Positions 1 through 6,235 of a stretch of 6,988 nt of DNA are shown in pieces. This DNA is from Deltaproteobacteria bacterium (GTDB lineage Bacteria; Desulfobacterota; GWC2-55-46; JADFVP01), in the NCBI GenBank assembly GCA_024275855.1, contig JAJRYL010000011.1, positions 1-6,988 on the forward strand, given 5' to 3'. The position numbers and the translations under genes were made by a program. The notes under the pieces are model-generated. The model searched no databases. It saw only the letters and a program-made list of their open reading frames with translations, and was not told where the DNA came from. Positions within the stretch are counted from its first letter, which is position 1, and every line of letters begins with the position of its first letter.

Positions 1-312
1 GAGGTCTCAAAGTATGTAATTGTTCTTATTTACGTCTATCTTCTCGCGTTTCTTATGATAAGTAATGTCAAGTACCACAGTTTCAAAGAGCTTAATCTAT
101 CTCAGCGTATGCCTTTTCGGCTGCTTGTCGGCGCTATCTTTCTGCTTATAGCCATAGCTGCCGAGCCGCCGCTAATGCTCTTTAGCCTCTCTTTTCTATA
201 CGTAATGTCTGGCCCCGTTACAACGCTGCTCGACAGAAGGCGCAAGCGTTTAGCAAAGGCCGCTAAGGACGGGTTGAAAGAGAAGCAGGAACTGAAGCTT
301 CATCATAGATAA
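1..312 (+). CDS. pssA: CDP-diacylglycerol--serine O-phosphatidyltransferase, C-terminal part (5' truncated)
   Basis: The frame is open from the first base of the window, so the true start lies to the left; about 103 C-terminal residues are visible. PssA makes phosphatidylserine from CDP-diacylglycerol and serine in the inner membrane. What is visible is a hydrophobic helix at the window start (VIVLIYVYLLAFLM), the family-typical 'ISNVKYHSFKELNL' stretch, a second hydrophobic block (RLLVGAIFLLIAIAAEPPLML, then FSLSFLYVMSGP) and a basic, charged tail. The catalytic CDP-alcohol phosphatidyltransferase motif would be upstream and is not seen, so the call rests on the C-terminal pattern and on the known pssA-leuA adjacency in Geobacter-like genomes. 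Its TAA stop is followed in frame by another TAA and a TGA within 18 bases. leuA begins 24 bases later, so co-transcription is likely. Confidence 0.8.
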   Translation, partial: EVSKYVIVLIYVYLLAFLMISNVKYHSFKELNLSQRMPFRLLVGAIFLLIAIAAEPPLMLFSLSFLYVMSGPVTTLLDRRRKRLAKAAKDGLKEKQELKLHHR

Positions 313-336
313 CGAACGCAATAATGAAGGTATATT

Positions 337-1479
337 ATGGATAAGATAGTTAGAATTTTCGATACCACGCTTCGCGACGGAGAGCAGTCTCCGGGAGCGT
401 CTATGAACGTTGACGAGAAGATGAACGTAGCGAAACAGCTCGCGCGTCTCGGCGTTGATATTATAGAGGCCGGTTTCGCCTTCAGCTCGCCCGGCGATTT
501 CGAGTCGGTGCGCCGTATCGCTCACGAGGTAGAGGGGCCGACCATCTGCTCGCTCGCTCGCGCCAAGCCAGAAGATATAGACTCGGCGTGGCAGGCGTTA
601 AAGGGCGCTCCGAAACCGCGCATACATACGTTTATTTCCACCTCCGACATACACCTTAAACACCAGTTTAAACTTACCCGCGACGAGGCGTTAAAACGCG
701 CGGTAGAGATGGTGGCATACGCAAAAAGTTATGTTGACGATGTCGAGTTCAGCCCGATGGACGCATCCCGCACCGAGGAAGCCTATCTCTGGGAGGTGCT
801 GGAGGCGGTGATAGAGGCGGGGGCCACAACGGTAAATATTCCAGACACTGTCGGTTACGCGCTGCCCGGCTCTTTCGGAAAGCTAATTCGTGGTATCCGT
901 GACCGGGTTCCCAATATCGGTTCAGCGATAATATCAGTGCATTGCCATAACGACCTCGGCCTTGCCGTTGCCAATTCGCTCGCGGCGATTACGAACGGCG
1001 CGCGTCAGGTCGAGTGTACCATAAACGGAATCGGCGAGAGGGCGGGTAACGCGAGTGTAGAAGAGATTGTAATGATCTTAAAGACCCGTAAAGATCTGCT
1101 CGGGCTCGACACCAACGTAAATACCGAACAGATATATCCGTCGTCGCGCCTGTTAAGTTCGATAACCGGCATGACCGTGCAGGCCAATAAGGCAATAGTT
1201 GGCGATAACGCCTTTGCGCACGAGTCCGGCATCCATCAGGACGGGCTTTTGAAAGAGAAGAGCACGTACGAGATTATGACGCCGGAATCCGTAGGGCTCT
1301 CAAAATCGACGCTCGTTATGGGCAAGCACTCAGGCCGCCACGCCTTTAAAGAGCGGCTGGTCGAACTCGGTTTCAGTCTCGACGAAACCGAACTCAACAA
1401 GGCCTTTGCCCGTTTTAAACTTCTCGCGGATAAGAAGAAGGAGATCTTCGACGAAGATATCGAGGCCATTGTGCTCTAA
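337..1479 (+). CDS. leuA: 2-isopropylmalate synthase, catalytic portion (ends at an in-frame TAA)
   Basis: LeuA condenses acetyl-CoA with 2-oxoisovalerate, the committed step of leucine synthesis in the cytoplasm. The 380 residues contain the TIM-barrel catalytic domain with the HMGL-like signature [13 protein letters not shown] (residues 8-20; Arg13 and metal-ligand Asp14), [18 protein letters not shown], the metal-binding VHCHND (His202, His204) and the [11 protein letters not shown] loop (Asn238). The linker subdomains follow, with HESGIHQDG and [12 protein letters not shown] at 337 is preceded by GAAGG with 7-base spacing, and the N-terminus aligns with typical LeuA. The frame ends at TAA 1477-1479, but homology continues without any frame change to 1869. 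Counting through the stop gives 510 codons, the usual length for full LeuA. The lesion position corresponds to an acidic residue in related proteins (GAA to TAA would be one substitution). As written, the product lacks its leucine-sensing domain. Confidence 0.93.
   Translation: MDKIVRIFDTTLRDGEQSPGASMNVDEKMNVAKQLARLGVDIIEAGFAFSSPGDFESVRRIAHEVEGPTICSLARAKPEDIDSAWQALKGAPKPRIHTFISTSDIHLKHQFKLTRDEALKRAVEMVAYAKSYVDDVEFSPMDASRTEEAYLWEVLEAVIEAGATTVNIPDTVGYALPGSFGKLIRGIRDRVPNIGSAIISVHCHNDLGLAVANSLAAITNGARQVECTINGIGERAGNASVEEIVMILKTRKDLLGLDTNVNTEQIYPSSRLLSSITGMTVQANKAIVGDNAFAHESGIHQDGLLKEKSTYEIMTPESVGLSKSTLVMGKHSGRHAFKERLVELGFSLDETELNKAFARFKLLADKKKEIFDEDIEAIVL
1477..1479 (+). other. In-frame TAA inside leuA at the domain junction
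   Basis: This TAA is codon 381 of an otherwise continuous 510-codon leuA frame. It lies in the linker between the catalytic/subdomain part and the regulatory domain. The context is CTC TAA GAG GTG. The octamer GCTCTAAG here also occurs at the methyltransferase stop (3974-3981) and in a repeat copy (4051-4058), probably by chance. Confidence 0.9.
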
Positions 1480-1482
1480 GAG

Positions 1483-1869
1483 GTGATAAGAGCCGACTAC
1501 GACGACAAGTTCAAACTCGTTAATATAAACGTTAAGAGCGGTACGGCAACGCAGCCGGAGGCCGAGGTAGGTATAGAGCTTGGCGGAACGCTTATGACAG
1601 AGACCGTAATCGGCGACGGGCCGGTCGATGCCGTCTTTAAGGCCATAAGCTCTATAACCGGTACGAAGTCGAAACTGTTAAGATACGTAGTTAACGCTAT
1701 TACCGGCGGTACTGACGCGCTTGGCGAGGTAACTGTACGTATTAAAGAGGGGAACTTTATCGCCCTCGGACAGGGTTCGCACACCGACATAATCTTAGCG
1801 AGCGCCAAGGCGTATATCAATGCCCTTAACAGGCTTGAGCATATTAAAAGAGAGAGCGCCACTGTATAG
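1483..1869 (+). CDS. leuA: LeuA C-terminal regulatory (allosteric/dimer) domain, separated from the catalytic part by a stop
   Basis: This frame is the direct continuation of the leuA frame after the TAA at 1477-1479. It encodes the LeuA regulatory domain that binds leucine for feedback inhibition: 'KFKLVNINVKSGTATQPEAE', then VGIELGG, GDGPVDAVFKAI and the G-T-DALGEVTVRI strand-helix pattern, ending near HTDIILASAKAYINALNRL. If translated separately it would start at GTG 1483, only four bases after the leuA stop; the next in-frame ATG (1594) would remove the first strands. The bases TAAGAGGTGAT around the stop resemble the full Shine-Dalgarno sequence but overlap the GTG rather than sitting at optimal distance, so reinitiation after termination is the more plausible route. 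The alternatives are readthrough to a normal 509-residue enzyme, or a pseudogene or sequence error. Domain identity is firm; independent expression is not shown. Confidence 0.75.
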   Translation: MIRADYDDKFKLVNINVKSGTATQPEAEVGIELGGTLMTETVIGDGPVDAVFKAISSITGTKSKLLRYVVNAITGGTDALGEVTVRIKEGNFIALGQGSHTDIILASAKAYINALNRLEHIKRESATV

Positions 1870-1885
1870 GGCGGCTCGGTTTTTT
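1854..1885 (+). terminator. Terminator-like hairpin overlapping the end of leuA
   Basis: GAGCGCC (1854-1860) can pair with GGCG-G-CTC (1870-1877, one bulged G), leaving a 9-base loop that includes the leuA TAG. GG and six T (1880-1885) follow. This is the shape of an intrinsic terminator, although the stem is short and bulged. It would end or attenuate transcription between leuA and leuC, which are otherwise spaced like operon partners. Confidence 0.5.
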
Positions 1886-1922
1886 AGATCGCAGTAAAAA
1901 AGAACAGGAGATTTACATACCA

Positions 1923-2222
1923 ATGATACCGATGACCATAACGGAAAAAATTCTTGCGAAGCACGCCGGCAGAAAAAGCGTAACGCCCGGAGAGCTGATA
2001 AACGCCAAGGTTGATATTGCGCTCGGCAACGACATAACCGCCCCGATAGCTATTAAGGAGTTTAAAAAGGTCGGCGCTAAAAAGGTATTCAACCGTAAAA
2101 AGGTTGTGCTGGTGCCGGACCACTTTACGCCCAACAAAGATATAAAGTCGGCAGAGCAGTGCAAGGTGCTGCGCGAGTTCGCCCACGAGCAGAAGATTAC
2201 GCACTACTACGACGGCGGCTAA
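1923..2222 (+). CDS. leuC: 3-isopropylmalate dehydratase large subunit, N-terminal portion (ends at an in-frame TAA)
   Basis: LeuC, with LeuD, isomerises 2-isopropylmalate to 3-isopropylmalate using a 4Fe-4S cluster. These 99 residues match the N-terminus of the aconitase-family large subunit: MTITEKILAKHAGR, 'GELINAKVDIALGNDITAPI', then VPDHFTPNKDIKSAEQ, which holds the conserved Asp66-His67 pair equivalent to the aconitase active-site D-H. AGGAG (1906-1910) lies 12 bases before ATG 1923 and 21 before a second in-frame ATG at 1932, from which many family members would begin; the first is chosen for better spacing. The frame stops at TAA 2220-2222 after HYYDGG, where relatives read an aromatic/acidic stretch, glycine, then a basic residue. 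Homology resumes in frame directly afterwards, so this is the first part of one gene rather than a complete protein. Confidence 0.9.
   Translation: MIPMTITEKILAKHAGRKSVTPGELINAKVDIALGNDITAPIAIKEFKKVGAKKVFNRKKVVLVPDHFTPNKDIKSAEQCKVLREFAHEQKITHYYDGG
2220..2222 (+). other. In-frame TAA inside leuC
   Basis: This TAA is codon 100 of an otherwise continuous 426-codon leuC frame. It aligns with the basic residue in the family stretch '(Y/F)-(acidic)-x-G-(R/K)-x-G-(I/V)-E-H'; an AAA lysine codon would be one base away. The two codons before it are GGC GGC where most relatives have a bulky hydrophobic then Gly, so a second nearby difference may exist. TAA sits between CGGC and GCCG, a short inverted repeat. 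Confidence 0.9.
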
Positions 2223-3200
2223 GCCGGAGTAGAGCACGCGCTTTTGCCGGAGCAGGGCGTTGTCGTGCCCGGAGATGTCGTAATCGGCGCGGACTCTCAC
2301 ACCTGTACCTACGGCGCGCTCGGAGCCTTTTCAACGGGGGTCGGCTCAACCGACCTTGCCGCCGCTATGATTACGGGCGAAATCTGGTTCAAGGTGCCTG
2401 AAACGATTAAGTTCGTCTTTAAAGGCAGGCTCAACAAGTGGGTAACCGGCAAAGACCTTATCCTCCATATCATCGGCGACATAGGCGTTGACGGCGCGTT
2501 ATACAAAGCTATGGAGTTTACCGGCAAGGCAATCGAAAGGCTCAGCATGGACAGCCGTCTCTCTATGTGCAACATGGCGATAGAGGCCGGAGCGAAGTCG
2601 GGTATAATTATTCCAGACGCCACTACAGAGACGTACGTAAAGGGCCGCGCTGAACGTAAGTACAAGTTCTACACCTCCGACCCGGATGCCGAGTACTCGG
2701 AGGTGCGCGAGTATAATTGTGCCGACATAGAACCTAAGGTCGCCTTTCCGCACCTGCCGGAGAATACGAAAAATATATCGAAGGCCGCGAAGATAAGGAT
2801 AGACCAGGTGGTGATAGGGTCGTGCACCAACGGCAGGCTCGAAGATTTAAAGGTGACCGCTAAACTGCTCAAGGGGCAGAAGGTCTCTGACCACGTTCGT
2901 CTTATTATAATTCCGGCGACCCCGAAGATATATTCCGACGCTATGGAGCTTGGGTACTTCAAGACATTTTTAAAGGCGGGCGCGATAATCAGCCCTCCGA
3001 CCTGCGGGCCTTGCCTCGGCGGACACATGGGTATACTCGCCGAAGGGGAGAAGGCGCTTACGACGACCAACAGGAATTTTGTAGGCAGAATGGGCCACCC
3101 GAAGAGCGAGGTATACCTTGCGAACCCGGCGGTAGCGGCGGCTACGGCGGTAAAGGGCAGAATAGCGCACCCGGACGAGCTTTCTAAAAGCAGAAGGTAG
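2223..3200 (+). CDS. leuC: 3-isopropylmalate dehydratase large subunit, C-terminal portion (continuation after the TAA)
   Basis: This is the continuation of leuC in the same frame, running from [12 protein letters not shown] to a TAG at 3198-3200. It carries the aconitase signature [11 protein letters not shown] and the three cysteines that ligate the 4Fe-4S cluster: GSCTNGR (Cys301) and [10 protein letters not shown] (Cys361, Cys364), counting from the leuC start and including the stop codon. The C-terminal [11 protein letters not shown] and '[14 protein letters not shown]' are also family-typical. Counting through the stop, leuC has 425 codons, close to the usual 415-430. The first usable start after the stop is TTG 2244, with a GGAG about 14 bases upstream. 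A product from there would lack the Asp66-His67 region, so it could work only if it assembled with the N-terminal fragment. Readthrough, decay or a base-call error are alternatives. Confidence 0.9.
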   Translation, partial: AGVEHALLPEQGVVVPGDVVIGADSHTCTYGALGAFSTGVGSTDLAAAMITGEIWFKVPETIKFVFKGRLNKWVTGKDLILHIIGDIGVDGALYKAMEFTGKAIERLSMDSRLSMCNMAIEAGAKSGIIIPDATTETYVKGRAERKYKFYTSDPDAEYSEVREYNCADIEPKVAFPHLPENTKNISKAAKIRIDQVVIGSCTNGRLEDLKVTAKLLKGQKVSDHVRLIIIPATPKIYSDAMELGYFKTFLKAGAIISPPTCGPCLGGHMGILAEGEKALTTTNRNFVGRMGHPKSEVYLANPAVAAATAVKGRIAHPDELSKSRR

Positions 3201-3240
3201 GCGGCCCCGTTATACGAGTTATCTAAAAGGCCGTTACCTA
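3198..3240 (+). other. Possible hairpin at the 3' end of leuC
   Basis: TAGGCGGCC (3198-3206) is complementary to GGCCG (3229-3233) plus CCTA (3237-3240) with a TTA bulge, enclosing a 22-base loop. It includes the leuC stop codon. No T-run follows, so it is not a standard terminator; it could protect the mRNA end or be fortuitous. Confidence 0.3.
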
Positions 3241-3258
3241 TGCTTCGAGACCGTCAGG

Positions 3259-3282
3259 CCGTGTTGCCGTGTTGCCGTGTTG
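3259..3282 (+). repeat. Three perfect tandem copies of CCGTGTTG
   Basis: The octamer CCGTGTTG occurs three times head to tail between leuC and the methyltransferase. A related TTGCCGTGTC lies at 3328-3337, overlapping the proposed GTG start of the next gene. Such a tract can arise by slippage. Its length in other strains would show whether it varies. Confidence 0.85.
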
Positions 3283-3332
3283 AAAGAAGCACAAGCTGGT
3301 AACCGAATCGGAGGGCGAGATGCCATATTGCC

Positions 3333-3980
3333 GTGTCAAATGAAGGGCCGGTAAAAAAAAGTAGATTCGACCCTTTCGCCCCGGTTTACGATCTTGGTTT
3401 CTTCATGATCGCCTATTTTGCCGGTGGCGAGCGGACTTTAAGGCAGGCTCTTTTAAAGCTTGCCGGGCCGCTGAAAGAGAGAAGAGTGCTTGAGCTTTTC
3501 GCCGGAACCGCGACCCTCTCTCTTCAGGCATCGGAAAAAGGCGCAAAAGTAACTGCTGTGGATCTGTCCGCCGGAATGCTTGGCGTAGCGAAAGAGAAGG
3601 TGAAAAAGAGCGGCTGTGCCGTAAACCTTATTCAGGCCGACGCCTCGTTGCTGCCGATTGAAGGTGAGCTTTTCGATACCGCTATAATCTCTCTCGGTCT
3701 GCACGAGATTGCTTCGCGCGAAGTAAAGAGAGTGCTTGCAGAGGTCTGCCGGGTTTTAAAAAAAGAGGGTCGGCTGGTTATACTCGATTTTCATAAGGCC
3801 GGTAAAGGAAGGGCCTTTTATCAAAAACTCTTTTTTACCTTTACCGAACCGGACACGATATGGGAGTGGCTCGATCTCGACATTCAGACCTTGCTTAGAG
3901 AGAGCGGGTTCGGGGCTTTTAAAAGAACCTTTACGAAACACGCTACGCTACAGTATATAAGCGTACGCAAGCGGCTCTAA
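3333..3980 (+). CDS. Class I SAM-dependent methyltransferase (UbiE/COQ5-like)
   Basis: This is a 215-residue Rossmann-fold methyltransferase that transfers a methyl group from S-adenosylmethionine to an unknown small molecule or lipid. The SAM-binding motif I is VLELFAGTAT (residues 52-61, where E-x-F-A-G replaces the common E-x-G-C-G). The acidic residue that binds the ribose is Asp77 in TAVDLS, and motif II is FDTAIISLGLHE (114-125). RVLKKEGRLVILDF is the post-motif strand. The N-terminus SRFDPFAPVYD resembles the start of UbiE-type enzymes. GTG 3333 is the only good start: an in-frame TAA lies at 3300, and a GAGGGCGAG 13 bases upstream could serve as ribosome site. It interrupts leuC and leuD, whose products form one enzyme, so it looks like an insertion into the operon. 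There is no evidence for a role in leucine synthesis. Confidence 0.82.
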   Translation: MSNEGPVKKSRFDPFAPVYDLGFFMIAYFAGGERTLRQALLKLAGPLKERRVLELFAGTATLSLQASEKGAKVTAVDLSAGMLGVAKEKVKKSGCAVNLIQADASLLPIEGELFDTAIISLGLHEIASREVKRVLAEVCRVLKKEGRLVILDFHKAGKGRAFYQKLFFTFTEPDTIWEWLDLDIQTLLRESGFGAFKRTFTKHATLQYISVRKRL

Positions 3981-4253
3981 GTTTCAATTAAATAAAGTTG
4001 GGCGGGCGGGTATTTAATATCGTGCATACTTTCTTACGTGCTCACAAGTAGCTCTAAGTTTCAATTAAATAAATAGGCTGGTGGGTATATTTATTGCGCA
4101 CACTTTTTTACGTGCGCAAGCGGTAGTAAATTCCGTTTATAATAAATAGGCTGGCGGTTATTTTTTAAATCGCGACGGGTTTTTTCCTGTGTGCAAGCGG
4201 CTCTAAATTTAGTGATAAACGTATGTGCGGGTAAATCCTGAATTTGCGCCCGC
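3967..4253 (+). repeat. Diverged tandem repeat array, about 3.5 copies of 72-77 bp
   Basis: The 296-bp spacer between the methyltransferase and leuD has no gene. It is made of repeats starting at about 3967, 4044, 4116 and 4193 (spacing 77, 72, 77). Shared blocks are GCAAGCGG, CTCTAAGTTTCAATTAAATA (copies 1 and 2 nearly identical, copies 3 and 4 altered), ATAGGCTGG (copies 2 and 3), a GC-rich GGCGGGTAT-like box and a T-rich block before ACGTGC. Copy 1 begins inside the methyltransferase, whose last codons GCAAGCGGCTCTAA form the repeat start. The last copy is partial and merges into a hairpin before leuD. Confidence 0.85.
4094..4119 (+). other. Perfect 8-bp hairpin within the second repeat copy
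   Basis: TTGCGCAC (4094-4101) and GTGCGCAA (4112-4119) pair perfectly around a 10-base T-rich loop. The matching place in copy 3 (ACGGG-T6-CCTGT) can form a weaker stem around a T-run, and copy 1 only an imperfect one. The T-run lies in the loop, not after the stem, so this is not an ordinary terminator in this orientation. Confidence 0.6.
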
Positions 4254-4260
4254 TATTTTT
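4227..4260 (+). terminator. Terminator/attenuator-like hairpin in the leuD leader
   Basis: GCGGG (4227-4231) pairs with CCCGC (4249-4253), and AAAT (4233-4236) with ATTT (4242-4245), around loop CCTGA with a small internal asymmetry. TATTTTT follows to 4260. This is a terminator shape ending a few bases before the leuD ribosome site. It could separate leuD-leuB from upstream transcription or act as an attenuator. No leucine-rich leader peptide or T-box signature was seen. Confidence 0.45.
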
Positions 4261-4276
4261 ACGAAAGGACAGTTAG

Positions 4277-4771
4277 ATGAAATTCAAGGGAAGTGTTTGG
4301 AAGTTTGGCTCGGACATAGATACCGATAAGATAATTCCGGCAGTATACCTGACTACTACCGACCCCGAAGAGTTGGCGAAAAGCTGCATGGAGCATGAAG
4401 ACCCTACGTTTGCGCCGAACGTTAAGAAGGGCGATATTATAGTCGCCGACAAAAATTTCGGTTGCGGTTCGTCTCGCGAGCACGCGCCTATAGCCCTTAA
4501 GGGTTGTGGAATCTCGTGCGTAATAGCTCCGAGTTTTGCGCGCATCTTCTACCGCAACTCCTTTAATATGGGGCTGCCGATTCTCGAATGCGACGGGATT
4601 TTTAAGATCACGAAACCCGGAGACATTGTAGAAGTTGACATGGACACCGGAACGGTAACAAACGTTACGCGGAAAAAGAGTTTTACAGCAAGCCCTGTTC
4701 CACCCTTTATGCAGGAGCTTGTCAAGGCAGGCGGTTTAATGAACTCTATAAAAAAGAGGGGGCTTGTATGA
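4277..4771 (+). CDS. leuD: 3-isopropylmalate dehydratase small subunit
   Basis: LeuD is the swivelling small subunit that completes the LeuC active site. At 164 residues it has the length of the short, archaeal/Desulfobacterota-type LeuD. Visible motifs are the N-terminal WKFGSDIDTDKIIPAVYL, FGCGSSREHAP (residues about 60-70; the Ser-Ser-Arg loop that contacts the substrate) and SFARIFYRNSFNMGLP. ATG 4277 follows AAAGGAC with good 8-base spacing. It is intact, unlike its partner leuC. Its TGA overlaps the ATG of the next gene (ATGA), so the two are translationally coupled. It is separated from leuC by a methyltransferase and a repeat array, an unusual arrangement for two subunits of one enzyme. 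Confidence 0.95.
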   Translation: MKFKGSVWKFGSDIDTDKIIPAVYLTTTDPEELAKSCMEHEDPTFAPNVKKGDIIVADKNFGCGSSREHAPIALKGCGISCVIAPSFARIFYRNSFNMGLPILECDGIFKITKPGDIVEVDMDTGTVTNVTRKKSFTASPVPPFMQELVKAGGLMNSIKKRGLV

Positions 4772-4992
4772 AGAACGAGGCAACCAAGAGCACTGTTCTT
4801 ATGAGCGAGAAACTGCACATAGAGAACAAAACCCTCTTTATCGACCTTAGAGAGAACGAGGGCGGACAGTTTATACAGATTGCCGAACTCTCCAATGACC
4901 GCCGTTCCACGGTAGTTATTCCATATACCGGAGTGGCCTCTTTTTTAGAGGCGCTTGGCAGAGTAACCGGAGACGGACTTGCAGGGGCCTGA
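4768..4992 (+). CDS. Small PUR-like (Pur-alpha-type) nucleic-acid-binding domain protein
   Basis: This 74-residue protein has the strand-strand-strand-strand-helix plan of one PUR repeat. Residues 14-23 (EKLHIENKTL) form strand 1; FIDLREN, then GGQFIQIAEL form strands 2 and 3; RRSTVVIP is strand 4; GVASFLEALGRV is the helix. The order 'I-x-N-K-x-x-(F)-x-D-(L/V)-(K/R)-x-N-x-x-G-x-F-(I/L)-x-I-A-E' matches eukaryotic Pur-alpha repeats, which bind single-stranded purine-rich DNA or RNA; bacterial relatives include the Borrelia PUR protein. The assignment is from memory of the family, not a search. A single domain would probably dimerise. ATG 4768 overlaps the leuD stop, with GAGGGGG 5 bases upstream, so it should be made together with LeuD. 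An RNA- or DNA-binding regulator of the operon is possible but unproven. Confidence 0.65.
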   Translation: MKNEATKSTVLMSEKLHIENKTLFIDLRENEGGQFIQIAELSNDRRSTVVIPYTGVASFLEALGRVTGDGLAGA

Positions 4993-5040
4993 CAAGCTCT
5001 ACGTTATCAGATATCTTTTATTTGTTGAATAGACACTTAG

Positions 5041-5059
5041 AGAAGGAGTTTTAGAGGTG
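5041..5059 (+). promoter_or_regulatory. Strong ribosome binding site for a GTG-started leuB
   Basis: AGAAGGAG lies 8 bases before GTG 5057. It decides the start, since no ATG fits the family N-terminus. Confidence 0.75.
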
Positions 5060-6220
5060 AAGCGTTTTAAGGTCGCAGTACTTGCCGGAGACGGTATAGG
5101 CCCGGAGATAATGGCCGAAGCCGTTAAGGTTATGAAGACGGTAAAGAGCAACTTCAATATCTACTGGACATTCAACGAGCAGCTTGTCGGTGGCTGCTCT
5201 TACGACAAGCACGGAACCCCGTTGACGGAAGAGGTGCTCGACGAGGTTTTTAGAAGTGACGCCGTGCTGCTTGGCGCAGTAGGCGGGCCGAAGTGGGAGA
5301 GTGTCGAGTACGACCTCAGGCCGGAGCGCGCGCTCTTAAGGTTGAGAAAAGAGTTGCAGCTTTTCGCAAATCTCCGCCCCGCAAAAATTTATAACTCGCT
5401 TGTTGACGCATCTACTTTGAAGAGCGAGGTTATAGAAGGCGTGGATATAATGGTTGTAAGAGAGCTTACAGGAGGCATGTACTTTGGTGAACCGAAGGGC
5501 ATAGAGAGCCTGCCCGACGGGCAGGAGCGCGGTTTCAATACAATGGTTTATACTACCGAAGAAATTGAGCGTATTGCCGTTGCCGCTTTCGAGGTAGCGA
5601 AGATGCGCGGAGAAAAACTCTGTAGTGTAGATAAGGCCAATGTGCTGGAGTGTTCCGAACTGTGGCGCAGGGTAGTTACCAACGTAGCGGCGGACTATCC
5701 TGAGGTTGAGCTTAGCCACATGTATGTAGATAACTGCGCTATGCAGCTTGTAAGAAACCCGAAGCAGTTTGGCGTAATAGTAACCGAAAATACTTTTGGC
5801 GATATTCTCTCGGACGAGGCGGCCATGCTTACAGGTTCCATAGGCATGCTCGGTTCGGCGAGCCTCGGGCCTAACCGCAACCGTGCTATGTACGAACCGA
5901 TTCACGGAAGCGCGCCCGACATTGCCGGACAGAACATAGCCAACCCCATAGGCATGATCCTTTCTACCGCTATGATGCTCCGTTACAGCTTTAACCTCGA
6001 CAGGGCCGCCGTAATAATAGAAGACGCCGTCGAGGCGGTTCTTGATAAAGGACTGAGAACGAAAGACATAATGTATGAAGGGGCCGAGGGCGTTAAAGAG
6101 GTAACGTGTTCTGAAATGGGAGACGCTGTGGTAGAAGAGCTTGTACGGATACTCTCTACCGTAGAGCCCGACACCGAAGATCAGAGCGCAAAGTTCGAGC
6201 CGACTTCGAGAGAGCTTTAA
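5057..6220 (+). CDS. leuB: 3-isopropylmalate dehydrogenase
   Basis: LeuB oxidises and decarboxylates 3-isopropylmalate to 2-oxoisocaproate with NAD+ and Mg2+ or Mn2+. It shows [14 protein letters not shown] at the N-terminus, GAVGGPKWE, the substrate-binding arginine region [33 protein letters not shown], the metal-binding aspartates in YVDNCAMQL (Asp225) and [12 protein letters not shown] (Asp249, Asp253), and the cofactor stretch [12 protein letters not shown]. It has 387 residues against the usual 350-370, the excess being a polar acidic tail after ELVRIL ([19 protein letters not shown]). GTG 5057 is well placed: AGAAGGAG (5041-5048) precedes it by 8 bases. It lies 64 bases after the PUR-like gene and is the last gene of the operon, directly before a strong terminator. 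Confidence 0.96.
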   Translation: MKRFKVAVLAGDGIGPEIMAEAVKVMKTVKSNFNIYWTFNEQLVGGCSYDKHGTPLTEEVLDEVFRSDAVLLGAVGGPKWESVEYDLRPERALLRLRKELQLFANLRPAKIYNSLVDASTLKSEVIEGVDIMVVRELTGGMYFGEPKGIESLPDGQERGFNTMVYTTEEIERIAVAAFEVAKMRGEKLCSVDKANVLECSELWRRVVTNVAADYPEVELSHMYVDNCAMQLVRNPKQFGVIVTENTFGDILSDEAAMLTGSIGMLGSASLGPNRNRAMYEPIHGSAPDIAGQNIANPIGMILSTAMMLRYSFNLDRAAVIIEDAVEAVLDKGLRTKDIMYEGAEGVKEVTCSEMGDAVVEELVRILSTVEPDTEDQSAKFEPTSREL

Positions 6221-6235
6221 CTTTTAGCTTTCCGG

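Noticed and set aside
1884..2300. Reverse-strand open frame of 138 codons over leuC
   Set aside because: It is antisense to conserved leuC sequence on both sides of the TAA and has no family resemblance.
337..3200. General reassignment of TAA to an amino acid
   Set aside because: pssA, the methyltransferase, leuB and the helicase all end with TAA at the length expected for their families or just after their last conserved motif, and UAA reassignment is not known to me in bacteria.
3320..3343. Seven-codon mini-ORF (MPYCRVK) overlapping the methyltransferase start
   Set aside because: It is too short to support as a leader peptide; no regulatory codon run or attenuator is linked to it.
3967..4253. 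CRISPR array
   Set aside because: Whole units of 72-77 bp are repeated and diverged; there are no short identical repeats with unique spacers and no cas genes.
4100..4276. T-box or leucine-attenuator leader before leuD
   Set aside because: No T-box consensus, specifier stem or leucine-codon-rich short peptide was found; only a simple hairpin remains.
5336..5905. Long reverse-strand open frame of 189 codons
   Set aside because: It lies wholly inside leuB, antisense to strongly conserved motifs, has no recognisable domain and looks like a codon-bias shadow.
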